Below, one piece after another: positions 47,200-57,027 of a stretch of DNA of 64,000 nt. The notes under the pieces are model-generated. The model made no database searches. It was not told the origin of the DNA and was given only the letters and a program-made list of their open reading frames with translations. Both the position numbers and the translations under genes were made by a program. Numbering within the stretch: the first letter of the stretch is position 1; every line of letters starts with the position of its first letter. Origin of the DNA: CAVYYW01 sp963772845 (GTDB lineage: Bacteria > Bacillota > Bacilli > Bacillales > Sporolactobacillaceae). The DNA is taken from contig CAVYYW010000014.1 in NCBI GenBank assembly GCA_963772845.1, forward strand, positions 496,001 to 560,000. The letters are read 5' to 3'.

Positions 47200-48522
47200 A
47201 TGATGGGTACAGAAAAAATAAATATGCCACAGCTCGGTGAGAGTGTAACAGAAGGCACGATCAGTAAATGGCTTGTGGAAGCAGGGGACGACGTTAAGAA
47301 ATACGATCCAATTGCAGAAGTGACAACAGATAAAGTTAATGCAGAAGTCCCATCTTCTTTTACAGGTAAAATAAAAGAGTTGGTTGCTTCCGAAGGTGAC
47401 ACGAAGGAAGTCGGTGAGTTGATCTGTTACATCGAAACCGAAGGCGGAACGTCTGCAACTGCTGAAAATAACCCTGCAAAAGGATCCGTTGACGAAGCGC
47501 TGGAAGAAACAGCGAATGGCGAACCAACAGAAGCAACTGCTGATACGGATGCACCTATGAAAAAACGCTATTCACCAGCTGTATTAAGACTTGCCCAGGA
47601 AAATGATATTAACCTTGACCAGGTAAGCGGCAGCGGCAGCGGCGGAAGAATTACTCGTAAAGACATTTTAAAGGTGATGGAATCCGGACAAGCGCCGAAT
47701 ACTAGTGGAGACACTGCAAAACCAACACAACCAGTATCAGAACCTTCTCAGCCAGCCGAAAAGCCGGCAGCAGAGAAAAAACAGGCTCAAACAGGATCTT
47801 CTTCTATTCAGTCAGCACCGGGAGATACGGAAATTCCGCTTACCGGAGTGCGCCGGGCTATCGCGTCCAATATGGTGCGCAGTAAACATGAAGCGCCGCA
47901 CGCGTGGACGATGATCGAGGTTGATGTGACAGATCTTGTCAACTACCGCAATACAATGAAAAATGATTTTAAAGCAAAAGAAGGCTATAGCCTTACATTC
48001 CTGCCGTTCTTTATTAAAGCAACGGTGGAAGCTCTTAAAGAGTATCCGCGCATTAATTCAATGTGGGCAGGAGATAAAATTATCGAGAAGAAGGATATTA
48101 ATATTTCGATCGCAGTTGCAGCGAATGAAGCGCTCTATGTTCCTGTAATTAAGAATGCGGATGAAAAAAGCATAAAAGGCCTTGCTAAAGGTGTAACCGA
48201 CCTAGCGAAAAAAGTTCGTGATAATAAATTAGCAGGCGATGATATGCAAGGCGGTACATTTACCGTAAATAACACGGGCTCATTTGGATCAATTCAGTCG
48301 CAGCCGATTATTAATTTCCCTCAAGCTGCCATTCTTTCCGTTGAATCCATCGTCAAGCGCCCAGTGGTGATGAATAACGGGATGATCGCTGTCCGGGACA
48401 TGGTCAACCTGTGCATGTCATTAGATCACCGTGTTTTAGACGGACTAATTGCTGGTCAATTCCTGCAAAGCATTAAAAACAAGCTTGAACATATCACACC
48501 CGAAAACACTTCAATTTATTAA
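47200..48522 (+). CDS. bkdB: Branched-chain 2-oxo acid dehydrogenase E2 (lipoamide acyltransferase)
   Basis: The core acyltransferase, 440 residues. The lipoyl domain (residues 1-80) has the lipoylated Lys in TTDKVNAEVPSSF. A Glu/Thr/Pro-rich linker follows, then an E1/E3-binding domain (YSPAVLRLAQENDINLDQVS with GSGSGGRITRKDI). A second linker leads to the catalytic domain with NTGSFGS and MSLDHRVLDGLIAG (catalytic His and Asp). ATG 47200 follows AAGGAGG. It closes the bkd operon. Confidence 0.95.
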   Translation: MMGTEKINMPQLGESVTEGTISKWLVEAGDDVKKYDPIAEVTTDKVNAEVPSSFTGKIKELVASEGDTKEVGELICYIETEGGTSATAENNPAKGSVDEALEETANGEPTEATADTDAPMKKRYSPAVLRLAQENDINLDQVSGSGSGGRITRKDILKVMESGQAPNTSGDTAKPTQPVSEPSQPAEKPAAEKKQAQTGSSSIQSAPGDTEIPLTGVRRAIASNMVRSKHEAPHAWTMIEVDVTDLVNYRNTMKNDFKAKEGYSLTFLPFFIKATVEALKEYPRINSMWAGDKIIEKKDINISIAVAANEALYVPVIKNADEKSIKGLAKGVTDLAKKVRDNKLAGDDMQGGTFTVNNTGSFGSIQSQPIINFPQAAILSVESIVKRPVVMNNGMIAVRDMVNLCMSLDHRVLDGLIAGQFLQSIKNKLEHITPENTSIY

Positions 48523-48535
48523 AGTCAGATAAATT

Positions 48536-48566
48536 CTCCCGTACAGGCTGCTCACTCGTGCGGGAG
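48536..48566 (+). terminator. Hairpin after bkdB
   Basis: CTCCCGTAC and GTGCGGGAG arms, followed by ATAACATTG with no T tract. It could be a weak terminator or an mRNA-stabilising hairpin at the end of the bkd transcript. Confidence 0.45.
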
Positions 48567-48643
48567 ATAACATTGATCCGTTTATTTGGCATATATGAAA
48601 AGAAACGTTAAAATGTAACTAATGAATGGATAGGAGTGATGAT

Positions 48644-49075
48644 ATGAGCATGGATTACGATATCTTTTTGAACGATGTGATACAGGGAGCGCGCAGAGAA
48701 ATTACTCAGGCGGGCTATAAAGAGCTCCAGACAGCGGAAGAAGTCGATGAAATCCTTAATCAAAGCGGTACTTCTTTTGTTATGGTAAATTCCACTTGCG
48801 GCTGTGCCGGAGGTGTTGCAAGACCTGCGGCTGCGTATGCTGCGAATACGTTTAACCGTCCGGATCGTTTTGTGACGGTATTTGCAGGACAGGATAAAGA
48901 GGCGACTGCGAGAGCAAGAGAATATTTCACAGACTATCCGCCGTCCTCACCTTCTTTTGCTTTATTAAAAGACGGTAAAATCGTAAAAATGATTGAACGT
49001 TTTGAAATAGAAGGCTCTGAACCGATGGCTGTGGCATCAAAGATTGAAAAGTTATTTGATGAACACTGTTCTTAA
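48644..49075 (+). CDS. brxB: Bacilliredoxin BrxB (YqiW/YphP family)
   Basis: A DUF1094 thioredoxin-like protein that removes bacillithiol from mixed disulfides of oxidised proteins. It is about 143 residues long. The active site is the CGC motif in [18 protein letters not shown] 48644 follows AGGAG. The B. subtilis orthologue is likewise just downstream of the bkd operon. Confidence 0.93.
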   Translation: MSMDYDIFLNDVIQGARREITQAGYKELQTAEEVDEILNQSGTSFVMVNSTCGCAGGVARPAAAYAANTFNRPDRFVTVFAGQDKEATARAREYFTDYPPSSPSFALLKDGKIVKMIERFEIEGSEPMAVASKIEKLFDEHCS

Positions 49076-49078
49076 TGG

Positions 49079-49117
49079 AAAAAGGCTATCTCTTCGGTTG
49101 AAAGAGATAGCCTTTTT
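49079..49117. terminator. Bidirectional terminator after brxB
   Basis: AAAAAGGCTATCTCTT and AAGAGATAGCCTTTTT form a 16-pair stem with a seven-base loop. Confidence 0.9.
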
Positions 49118-49139
49118 ATACTGTTCATGTCAAATGAGT

Positions 49140-49232
49140 TTATAATACAGCTGCAAACGTGGAAAGCAGGGTAGTTGCAACGAGCGCAAGCAGCATGACC
49201 ACCACCACAACCTTGATTGTTTTTTTAGGCAA
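49140..49232 (-). CDS. prli42: Prli42-like stressosome miniprotein, 30 residues
   Basis: A minus-strand gene too short for usual gene finders: TTG start at 49232 with AAAGGAGGAG upstream, then MPKKTIKVVVVVMLLALVAT and a hydrophobic end TLLSTFAAVL. It has a short basic N-terminus and one membrane helix. This matches Listeria Prli42 (about 31 residues), which anchors the stressosome to the membrane, in both sequence type and location downstream of brxB. It faces brxB across a shared terminator. Confidence 0.78.
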   Translation of the reverse strand: MPKKTIKVVVVVMLLALVATTLLSTFAAVL

Positions 49233-49405
49233 GGGCAGCTCCTCCTTTAATAATCTTCTTCTCACATTGTAATGAAACCTTAGTAGCTTGGCAAGTCAGG
49301 TACGACGTAAAAATGAATGGCAGGATTATTGCGGTAATGAAACGAATTATAGTAAAGTAGCTAAAAACTAAAATGAAAACGCTTTTATAAAGGAGGAACC
49401 ACAAC

Positions 49406-51061
49406 TTGGCCGCACAAACAACCTTTGATAAAGAATATGAAGCTTGGCTTTCTAAAACAGAAGAATTAATGAAGCGTTTTCCAGAACGCAAAGAAGCCTT
49501 TCAGACTAGCTCAGATATCACGATTGAAAGATTATATACACCAAAGGACCCGGATGATCAATACATAGAAACACTAGGGTTTCCAGGAAGCTTTCCATAC
49601 ACAAGAGGCATTCAGCCTACAATGTACCGAGCCCGGCACTGGACGATGAGGCAATACGCAGGATTTGGCTCAGCAGAAGAAACGAACCGTCGTTTCCGTT
49701 ATTTGCTGGAACAGGGGCAAACAGGGCTTTCAGTAGCCTTTGATCTTCCAACTCAAATTGGGTATGATTCTGATGATAAAATGTCAAAAGGAGAGGTCGG
49801 CAAGGTTGGTGTGGCGATTGATTCCTTAAAGGATATGGAAATTCTTTTTAAAGATATTCCTTTAGACAAAGTTAGTACATCAATGACAATTAACGCCCCT
49901 GCTTCTGTGCTTTTGGCGATGTACATTGTTGCTGCAGAAAAACAGGGTGTAAATGCCGATCAGATATCCGGCACGATTCAAAATGATATTTTAAAAGAAT
50001 ATATTGCTCGTGGGACGTATATTTTTCCGCCAAAACCATCTATGAGGCTGATAACTGATATATTTTCTTATTGTGCTGAACAGGTGCCAAAATGGAATAC
50101 AATCAGTATTTCCGGCTATCACATTAGGGAAGCGGGATCAACAGCCGCTCAGGAACTCGCTTTTACGTTGGCAAACGGAAGAGCTTATGTTGAAGCGGCA
50201 TTAGAGGCGGGTATGGATATAGACAAATTTGCTCCCAGACTGGCATTTTTCTTTAATGCTCATAACCAGTTTTTTGAGGAAATTGCTAAATTCCGTGCCG
50301 CAAGACGAATTTGGGCTCATTTGATGAAAGATGTTTATCATGCGAAAAATCCGAAGAGCTGGCAGCTAAGGTTTCATACCCAAACAGGAGGTTCTACTTT
50401 AACTGCTCAGCAGCCGGATAATAATATTGTCAGGGTGACACTTCAGGCGTTATCAGCGGTTCTCGGAGGGACTCAAAGTCTTCATACAAACAGCCGTGAT
50501 GAGGCGCTCGCTCTTCCTACCGAAGAATCGGCGCGAATCGCTCTTCGGACCCAGCAGATTATTGCTCATGAAAGTGGAACCACTGATACGGCGGACCCAA
50601 TTGGTGGCTCGTATTATGTTGAACAGCTGACAGATGAAATGGAGCAGGAAGTCTTTAAGTACTTTAAGAAGATTGAGGATTTAGGCGGTGCAGTGCGTGC
50701 GGTTGAAGAGGGCTACATGCAGGAGGAGATTCACCGGGCTTCTTATGAAACGCAAAAAGCGATTGAAAAACAGGAAGAAATCGTTGTAGGGATGAATGCC
50801 TTTAAAATAGACGACGAACCTCAACAGGCGTTGCATCGTGTTGACCAAGCGCTCGCTCAGAAGCAAGTTGAAAGAATGAACATACTTCGCCGAGACCGTG
50901 ACACACAAGCTGTCGACCAGGCACTGGACGCTCTTCAGACGGCGTCGCAAGGCAATGATAATCTGATGCCGTACATTATTAAATGTGTCAGAGCCTATGC
51001 CACGATTGGTGAAATCTGTGGGATTCTTAGAGTGACGTTTGGCGAATATGACGGCTTATAA
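49406..51061 (+). CDS. mcmA: Methylmalonyl-CoA mutase, catalytic large subunit
   Basis: The TIM-barrel substrate-binding subunit that turns (R)-methylmalonyl-CoA into succinyl-CoA with adenosylcobalamin. It is 551 residues long with no B12 domain of its own, the split form seen in Bacilli and Archaea. Motifs are [74 protein letters not shown] and [19 protein letters not shown] at 49406 follows AAAGGAGG. The B12 domain follows in the next gene. Confidence 0.95.
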   Translation: MAAQTTFDKEYEAWLSKTEELMKRFPERKEAFQTSSDITIERLYTPKDPDDQYIETLGFPGSFPYTRGIQPTMYRARHWTMRQYAGFGSAEETNRRFRYLLEQGQTGLSVAFDLPTQIGYDSDDKMSKGEVGKVGVAIDSLKDMEILFKDIPLDKVSTSMTINAPASVLLAMYIVAAEKQGVNADQISGTIQNDILKEYIARGTYIFPPKPSMRLITDIFSYCAEQVPKWNTISISGYHIREAGSTAAQELAFTLANGRAYVEAALEAGMDIDKFAPRLAFFFNAHNQFFEEIAKFRAARRIWAHLMKDVYHAKNPKSWQLRFHTQTGGSTLTAQQPDNNIVRVTLQALSAVLGGTQSLHTNSRDEALALPTEESARIALRTQQIIAHESGTTDTADPIGGSYYVEQLTDEMEQEVFKYFKKIEDLGGAVRAVEEGYMQEEIHRASYETQKAIEKQEEIVVGMNAFKIDDEPQQALHRVDQALAQKQVERMNILRRDRDTQAVDQALDALQTASQGNDNLMPYIIKCVRAYATIGEICGILRVTFGEYDGL

Positions 51062-51103
51062 AATCACGGGTCTTTAACAGACAGAATTTAAGGGGGAGAA
51101 CGC

Positions 51104-51941
51104 ATGAAAAAACATATAAGAGTTGTCGTAGCCAAACCTGGCCTGGATGGTCATGATCGCGGGGCGTTGATTATTTCCCAAGCACTGCGTGATTATGGAA
51201 TGGAAGTTATTTATACAGGATTGCGGCAATCCCCAGAACAAATCGTTTCAGCAGCTATTCAGGAGGACGCAGATGCCATCGGTCTTTCTTGTTTATCAGG
51301 TGCGCATAATGAGCTATTCCCTGAAATTATACAGCTGCTTAAGGAAAAGGATGCAGCCGATATTATCGTAATTGGCGGCGGGGTCATACCGGCAGAAGAT
51401 ATTCCATATTTGGAGTCGAAAGGGATTCAAAAAATATTCACACCAGGGACGCCCACCATCGAAACGGCAAAATTCATTGAAAAAGCTGTCTATGAACGAG
51501 ATGGTTTAACCTTATCAGCCGATTTTAAAGTAGAGAAGGTGGATCACTTTGGGATCGCCGTCCGTTCAATCGACGAGGTTGTTCCATTTTACAAGGATAC
51601 TCTGCACCTTGAACTTATTGCAGTTGAAGAGGTCCCTGCTCAGCAGGTTAAAGTAGCTTTTTTCGATGCAGGAAACTGTAGGATTGAACTTCTTGAGTCG
51701 ATGAACGAATCCTCTGCAGTTGCACGCTTTATTGAAAAGCGTGGAGAGGGGCTGCATCATATTGCCCTTGGTGTAAAAGATATAAAAGCGAGAATCAAAC
51801 ACTTAACAGAGCATGGAATGAGCATGATTGATTCATGAACCCCGTTTAGGAGCAGAGAATGCTGACGTTGCGTTTATGCATCCAAAGTCTGCTCATGGTG
51901 TACTTTTTGAACTGTGTGAGAAACGATCTGAGGAGGAATGA
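51104..51941 (+). pseudogene. Mutase B12-binding subunit fused to methylmalonyl-CoA epimerase, frameshifted at the end
   Basis: The first 130 residues are a cobalamin-binding domain (GLDGHDRGALI with the DxHxxG Co-ligand His, then LSCLSGAH and VIGGGVIP). From about residue 145 the same frame continues into a VOC-fold methylmalonyl-CoA epimerase (VEKVDHFGIAVRSIDEVVPF, GEGLHHIALGVKDI). The two usually are separate proteins. No start codon with a binding site precedes the epimerase, so a true fusion is likely. At 51835-51838 the frame ends in TCA TGA. Skipping the T restores [19 protein letters not shown] and [11 protein letters not shown] to the stop at 51939-51941. The total is about 278 residues. 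Confidence 0.85.
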
Positions 51942-53488
51942 TGTTGGACATCTATGAAAAAATTAATGAACTCTATGACCGCAGGCGTCAAGTTGAACTC
52001 GGCGGCGGTGATGATCGAATTGAACGTCAGCATGAAAAAGGGAAGCTGACAGCAAGAGAGCGAATCGAGATTCTTCTCGATGAAGGTTCGTTTGTGGAAC
52101 TAAATCCGTTTATCGAGCACCGGGCCCATAGCCTTGGTTTTGAGGGAGAGGCCCCAGGTGAAGGCGTTGTCACTGGATACGGAAAAGTTAACGGGAGACC
52201 GCTCTACCTGTTTGCACAGGATTTCACCGTATATGGTGGAGCTCTTGGGGAAATGCATGGTAAAAAAATAGCTCATGTGATGGATCTGGCAGCAAAAAAC
52301 GGCGTGCCTTTTATTGGGCTCAATGATTCAGGAGGGGCGCGTATCCAGGAAGGCGTTGTTTCACTTGATGGGTACGGTCATGTGTTCTACCGAAATGCGA
52401 TCTACTCAGGTGTTATTCCACAAATTTCTGTCATAATGGGACCATGTGCCGGCGGAGCCGTGTATTCACCTGCTATTACAGATTTCGTCATAATGGTGGA
52501 GAAGACGAGCCAAATGTTTATCACAGGACCAAAAGTAATTGAAACTGTGACTGGAGAAAAAATCAGCTCTAATGATCTTGGCGGGGCAGCTGTACATAAT
52601 CGGCTGAGTGGAAACGCTCATTTTTCTTCTCCAGATGAAGAGCATGCCTTAACCCTTGTACGGCAGTTGTTAAGCTATCTTCCGGCAAATAACCGTGAAA
52701 AGGCACCTGTCCTCGACGCTGAAGCATCTTCCGATTTCCTTGAAGACATCATAGATGCAGTACCTTTTGATCCTATGCGCTCCTATGATGTTCGAAAAGT
52801 TGTCGAACAGGTTGTCGACCAAGGCTCATTTCTAGAGATACAAGAACACTTTGCAAAGAATGCCGTCATCGGTTTTGCCAGGATAAAAGGCGAGCCTGCT
52901 GGTCTTATTTGCAATCAACCAAAAACGATGGCCGGAGGGCTTGATATTAATGCATCTGATAAAATCAGCAGATTTATCCGTCTCTGCGATGCTTTTAATC
53001 TTCCAATTATAACATTTGAAGATGTTACAGGCTTTTTCCCTGGTGTTAAGCAGGAGCATGGCGGTATTATTCGTCATGGCGCGAAAATTTTATATGCTTA
53101 TTCTGAAGCTACAGTGCCTAAAATAACGGTTATTTTAAGAAAGGCTTACGGAGGCGCCTATGTTGCGCTTAACAGTAAATCAATCGGAGCGGATCTGGTT
53201 TATGCATGGCCAAATGCTGAAATTGCCGTGATGGGCCCTGAAGGAGCGGCAAATGTTATTTTTGCAAAAGAAATCGCTCAAAGTGAAAATCCTGATAAAA
53301 CAAGACAAGAAAAAATTGAAGAATATCGAGAGCAGCTGGCAAATCCTTACGTGGCTGCTTCACATGGCATGGTTGATGATGTCATTGATCCGCGAGAGAC
53401 AAGAATAAAATTAATTCAAGCTCTTGAAATGCTCAAGAATAAACAAGAGTCGCGTCCTGCTAAAAAGCATGGTAACATTCCACTGTAG
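51938..53488 (+). CDS. yqjD: Acyl-CoA carboxyltransferase (propionyl-CoA carboxylase beta / MmdA type)
   Basis: The biotin-dependent carboxyltransferase subunit, 516 residues. The N-domain has [21 protein letters not shown] and [16 protein letters not shown] with [11 protein letters not shown]. The C-domain has [20 protein letters not shown] and [14 protein letters not shown] with the oxyanion-hole glycines. The gene overlaps the restored epimerase end. It probably carboxylates propionyl-CoA. The biotin carboxylase and carrier subunits are not in the window. Confidence 0.93.
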   Translation: MMLDIYEKINELYDRRRQVELGGGDDRIERQHEKGKLTARERIEILLDEGSFVELNPFIEHRAHSLGFEGEAPGEGVVTGYGKVNGRPLYLFAQDFTVYGGALGEMHGKKIAHVMDLAAKNGVPFIGLNDSGGARIQEGVVSLDGYGHVFYRNAIYSGVIPQISVIMGPCAGGAVYSPAITDFVIMVEKTSQMFITGPKVIETVTGEKISSNDLGGAAVHNRLSGNAHFSSPDEEHALTLVRQLLSYLPANNREKAPVLDAEASSDFLEDIIDAVPFDPMRSYDVRKVVEQVVDQGSFLEIQEHFAKNAVIGFARIKGEPAGLICNQPKTMAGGLDINASDKISRFIRLCDAFNLPIITFEDVTGFFPGVKQEHGGIIRHGAKILYAYSEATVPKITVILRKAYGGAYVALNSKSIGADLVYAWPNAEIAVMGPEGAANVIFAKEIAQSENPDKTRQEKIEEYREQLANPYVAASHGMVDDVIDPRETRIKLIQALEMLKNKQESRPAKKHGNIPL

Positions 53489-53551
53489 AGGAAGTTATCA
53501 TAGCCAGCCTCTTCACAATACTCGTCAGGCATTTTGAAAGGATGAATAAAC

Positions 53552-54670
53552 TTGGTAAATGATGAAAGACTAATCACAGAATTTATGGAGCTTGTACAGA
53601 TTGATTCAGAAACAGGAAATGAAGCAGTGATCCAAAATGTACTTAAAGAAAAATTCAAAGCGCTTGGCTTAAAAGTGGAAGAAGACCAGGCTAAGGAAAA
53701 AACCGGTCATGGCGCAAATAATTTGATTTGCACTCTTGAAGGCAATACAGATGGCGATGCTATTTACTTCACTTCACATATGGATACGGTTGTTCCCGGT
53801 AAAAATATTAAGCCTTCTATTAAAGAGGATTATATTATTTCAGATGGTTCAACAATACTTGGTTCTGATGATAAAACGGGTCTGGCTGCTATTCTTGAAG
53901 CACTCAAAGTGATCAAAGAAAAGAATCTTTCTCACGGCACCCTGCAGTTTATCATAACGGTAGGTGAAGAATCAGGTCTGGTCGGAGCAAAGGCTCTGGA
54001 TGAATCACTTATTAAAGCGGATTATGGCTTTGCCCTCGATAGTGATGGGCCAGTGGGCAATATCATTACAGCAGCTCCCACCCAAGCAAAAATCGCAGCT
54101 CGTATTTATGGAAAAACCGCTCATGCCGGTGTTGCACCGGAAAAAGGTATTTCTGCTATTACTATGGCAGCTAAATCGATTTCCAAAATGCCTCTTGGCA
54201 GAATTGATGAAGAAACAACGGCTAATATTGGTCGATTTGAAGGCGGGAAGCAGACCAATATCGTTTGTGATTACGTAGAAATCATTTCTGAAGCACGTTC
54301 ATTAGTTAAAGAAAAGATGGAACAGCAAGTTGAAAAAATGAAGAAGGCTTTCGAAGAGACCGCAGCAGAAATGGGCGGAAGAGCGGAAGTTGATGTAAAA
54401 ATCATGTATCCAGGATTTAAATTTGGGAATGGCGATCATGTCGTGGAAGTTGCTAAAAAAGCGGCTAAAGCAATCGGGCGTGAACCTGAGCTGCATCAAA
54501 GCGGCGGAGGGAGCGATGCTAACGTGATTGCCGGGTTTGACATTCCAACAGTTAACCTGGCAGTCGGTTATGAAGAAATTCATACGACAAACGAAAGGCA
54601 ATCCATCCCTGAACTCGTAAAAACTGCAGAATTGGTTCTAGCTATTATTGATGAAGCCAAAAAGAAATAA
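53552..54670 (+). CDS. yqjE: M20-family zinc peptidase (tripeptidase-like) YqjE
   Basis: A dinuclear zinc exopeptidase of the peptidase T group, 372 residues. Metal ligands are seen in FTSHMDTVVPG, GSDDKTGLAAILEA and TVGEESGLVGA, and the last ligand His in EEIHTTNERQ. A dimerisation domain with YGKTAHAGVAPEKGISA lies in the middle. TTG at 53552 follows AAAGG. It is next to yqjD as in B. subtilis. The substrate is probably a small peptide. Confidence 0.92.
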   Translation: MVNDERLITEFMELVQIDSETGNEAVIQNVLKEKFKALGLKVEEDQAKEKTGHGANNLICTLEGNTDGDAIYFTSHMDTVVPGKNIKPSIKEDYIISDGSTILGSDDKTGLAAILEALKVIKEKNLSHGTLQFIITVGEESGLVGAKALDESLIKADYGFALDSDGPVGNIITAAPTQAKIAARIYGKTAHAGVAPEKGISAITMAAKSISKMPLGRIDEETTANIGRFEGGKQTNIVCDYVEIISEARSLVKEKMEQQVEKMKKAFEETAAEMGGRAEVDVKIMYPGFKFGNGDHVVEVAKKAAKAIGREPELHQSGGGSDANVIAGFDIPTVNLAVGYEEIHTTNERQSIPELVKTAELVLAIIDEAKKK

Positions 54671-54683
54671 TAATTCATAAAGC

Positions 54684-54715
54684 AAGAAGCCCGGTCTCTA
54701 AGGACTGGGCTTCTT
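54684..54715 (+). terminator. Intrinsic terminator after yqjE
   Basis: AAGAAGCCCGGTC and GACTGGGCTTCTT arms with a short loop. The following stretch is T-rich (TTCTTGTCATTTTTTG). Confidence 0.75.
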
Positions 54716-54775
54716 GTCATTTTTTGCAGCCAAGCCGCATAATCTCCTATTAGTGCATGTTCAAAAAGGAGAGAA

Positions 54776-55366
54776 ATGATGCAATCAATAAGCCGCTATC
54801 TTTTTATTTCCTTGGTGTGTTTAGGCTGTCTGGGAAGTGTATTCTTGTTTACTGATAAATCACCCTCTCACTCTTACCAGCAAGAGAAGCAGGAAAGCCC
54901 CAGTCGACCCCGGTTGGCTGAAGAGACGACGGGCCCAGTGAATGTGTCATTGCCTGAGATCAGTTTGACAGATCTGTCAGGGAAAACAATTTCCTTAAAT
55001 GCTTATGCAGGAAAACCCACTCTCATTGTTTTCTGGACAACGTGGTGTCAGCCTTGCAAACAGGAAATGGCTTTTCTTAAGACACATGCGTCTTCTCTGA
55101 AAAAGGACGACCACATTACGGTGGTTGGTGTGAATATGTTGACGTCAGAATTGAGTAAATCAGATGTTAGTCATTTTATACAAGGAAAAAAAATTAAATT
55201 TCCAATACTGCTTGACCGCGATGATCAGCTGACAACGGCACTTGATGTTCACACGATCCCAACCTCTTATTTATTCAATAAAAAGGGTAAACTAGTGGCT
55301 AAAAATGAAGGACCTCTTGAAACAGCAACATTGGATAAATTGATTAATAAGCTAAAAACCTTCTGA
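54776..55366 (+). CDS. Membrane-anchored thiol:disulfide protein (TlpA/ResA-like)
   Basis: An extracytoplasmic thioredoxin-fold protein, 196 residues. An N-terminal anchor (about residues 6-26) is followed by a Ser/Pro/Glu-rich linker and a thioredoxin domain with VFWTTWCQPCKQEM. The WCxPC motif has Gln-Pro between the cysteines. The cis-Pro loop reads HTIPTSYLFNKKG. It is followed by ccdA, which passes electrons to such proteins. Roles in cytochrome c maturation (ResA) or spore cortex (StoA) are possible, and the exact one is not decided. Confidence 0.87.
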   Translation: MMQSISRYLFISLVCLGCLGSVFLFTDKSPSHSYQQEKQESPSRPRLAEETTGPVNVSLPEISLTDLSGKTISLNAYAGKPTLIVFWTTWCQPCKQEMAFLKTHASSLKKDDHITVVGVNMLTSELSKSDVSHFIQGKKIKFPILLDRDDQLTTALDVHTIPTSYLFNKKGKLVAKNEGPLETATLDKLINKLKTF

Positions 55367-55452
55367 TTTTTTGATTACTAAGCTTAATGAAGTTAATCTA
55401 TTCATCATTATCTGATATTGGTATAGTGGTATTATCATGTCAGATCAAGTGA

Positions 55453-56178
55453 ATGGGCGGAATGTTTATGCATGACATTAATTTTTTGATTGCTTTTGGA
55501 GCGGGTTTTCTATCATTTATTTCACCCTGTTCTCTGCCGCTTTATCCAAGCTTCTTATCCTATATTACGGGTGTTTCTGTTGACGACCTTAAAGAAAAGA
55601 ACGGTCTTCTGCAAAAAAGAACCTGGCTGCATACGTTCTTTTTTCTTTTGGGATTTTCCTGTATTTTTTTGGCTCTCGGGTTATCGACAAGTTTGGTAGG
55701 ACAATTAATGCTTACTTATAGCGACTTAATTAGGCGTCTCGGCGCTATTCTTGTCCTGTTTTTCGGATTTGTTATAGTCGGCTGGCTGCGGCCGTCGTTT
55801 TTAATGAAAGATAAGACGTTCGCTTTCCGTGAGCGGCCGAGCGGCTATGCGGGGTCAATCCTAATTGGAATGGGCTTTGCTGCAGGATGGACGCCTTGCA
55901 CCGGTCCTATTCTGGCTGCAGTAATTGCACTCGGAGTAACTCATCCTGGAGCAGGTTTGTTTTACATGATCATGTATATTGCTGGATTTGCTGTGCCTTT
56001 CATTGTGTTTTCTTTCTTTATCGGAAGAATGCGGTGGATTAAAAAATATAGCAGCACAGTAACAAAAACAGGCGGGTATATCATGATTGTTATGGGTGTT
56101 TTTCTTTACTTTGACTGGATGACTAAAATGACCTCTTTTCTTGTTAACCGGGTTTTTGGGGGGTTTACGGGATTCTAG
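55453..56178 (+). CDS. ccdA: Cytochrome c biogenesis protein CcdA
   Basis: A polytopic thiol-electron transporter (DsbD beta-like), about 240 residues and six membrane helices. The two redox cysteines are in FISPCSLPLYPSFLSYITG and GWTPCTGPILAAV. ATG at 55453 or 55465, with GGGCGG upstream. It likely reduces the TlpA-like protein encoded just before it. The C-terminal end (VFGGFTGF) reaches the decayed-repeat region. Confidence 0.93.
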   Translation: MGGMFMHDINFLIAFGAGFLSFISPCSLPLYPSFLSYITGVSVDDLKEKNGLLQKRTWLHTFFFLLGFSCIFLALGLSTSLVGQLMLTYSDLIRRLGAILVLFFGFVIVGWLRPSFLMKDKTFAFRERPSGYAGSILIGMGFAAGWTPCTGPILAAVIALGVTHPGAGLFYMIMYIAGFAVPFIVFSFFIGRMRWIKKYSSTVTKTGGYIMIVMGVFLYFDWMTKMTSFLVNRVFGGFTGF

Positions 56179-56312
56179 GCGTCGAAACAGTCACGAGCCT
56201 ATTTTCCCTGAAGGCAGCGCTGCGGGAAACTAATGTTTAAATCGCTGATGAGGCCACTGAAAAGGCCCGACTTCGGTGTAATTGCGAGATGTGGAATTTC
56301 GAGCCCCATGAG

Positions 56313-56357
56313 GGCTGCTTGCTTTCCACGTGAGGACCGCAACTAACTTTGGCGTGG
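56313..56357 (+). repeat. GGCTGC-TTGCTTTCCAC repeat unit, copy 2
   Basis: GGCTGCTTGCTTTCCACG ... CTAACTTTGGCGTGG, the same block order as the minus-strand copy at 7236-7281, about four fifths identical. Confidence 0.65.
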
Positions 56358-56685
56358 GATCTCGCTGGTCGCTGATGAGGCCACTAAAGAAGTCCCCGGT
56401 TAGATGTGGTGTTGAGTCCCGTTGGGTCTCGCTTCCAGGGCACGCCTCACCTAATTGGCGAGGAATTTGAGCTTTCCATATTTTCCAGGCACAGCGAGGT
56501 AAAGAGAATACAGACAATTAAGATTTTGCTCCTGAACATTAGACAGAGCCTTCTTGACACCAATGAAATAGTCGATCTCTTGCAGTCCCTCGAGATTGCT
56601 TAGAATCGCACGAAGAAAATGCAAACCATTTTCGAGGACGTCTTCGCGCCAACACATCAATCACCCAAAATGAATTTAACGCTTT

Positions 56686-56809
56686 CTTAATTTTCACTTT
56701 ACACTAAATCAATGAGTTAGATTTTCAACGACCTTTAGCTGATTCCGCATGATTGAATCAGCCTCTTTGAATTCCCATCGCATGAAGAAAATGCGGATGC
56801 AATACATGC
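56686..56809 (+). repeat. Degenerate repeat unit, copy 2 (matches 6400-6522)
   Basis: CTTAATTTTC, AATGAGTTAG, GCTGATTCCGCATG and GAAAATGCGGATGCAA follow in the same order and nearly the same spacing as in the 6.4 kb copy. Confidence 0.6.
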
Positions 56810-56996
56810 CAAGCGAGGGTATTTCCGCTATTACATGGTTTTTCCATAAGCACAGCCGAGTGAACGTATGAACCCTCCTTGCATTGAAGGAAACACAATA
56901 AAGCTGATTGATGATGCTGCTCCCGAAAAGTTTTGACAGAGTACATTAAGCTGAAATTTAATTTGCGAAAATATAAAATGACACAATATATTCACA

Positions 56997-57027
56997 AAAC
57001 CTCGTTTATAAATGACGAGGTTTTTTT
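56997..57027. terminator. Intrinsic terminator between repeats and the SDR gene
   Basis: AAACCTCGT and ACGAGGTTT arms around TTATAAATG, then a T tract. It lies about 815 bases after ccdA with no gene before it. Confidence 0.65.

Larger units (their letters stand above)
56180..56990. repeat. Second gene-free mosaic of decayed repeats
   Basis: This stretch contains no gene. It holds two copies of a CTGATGAGGCCACTRAARA unit (56241-56268 and 56371-56397), the GGCTGC...TTTCCACG unit (56313-56357), a short AATCGCACGAAGAAAATGCA unit (56603-56622), and a unit at 56686-56809 matching 6400-6522. The order of units in the 6-kb mosaic is different. I see no transposase or terminal repeats that would define a mobile element. 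Confidence 0.65.

Noticed and set aside
47360..48148. Additional frames inside bkdB on both strands
   Set aside because: They are out-of-frame shadows of the E2 gene, caused by its repetitive Glu/Pro/Thr-rich linkers.
56230..56946. Several frames of 62-95 codons in the second repeat mosaic
   Set aside because: None has a start site, domain or continuity between frames. They overlap repeat units that also occur at 6-7 kb.
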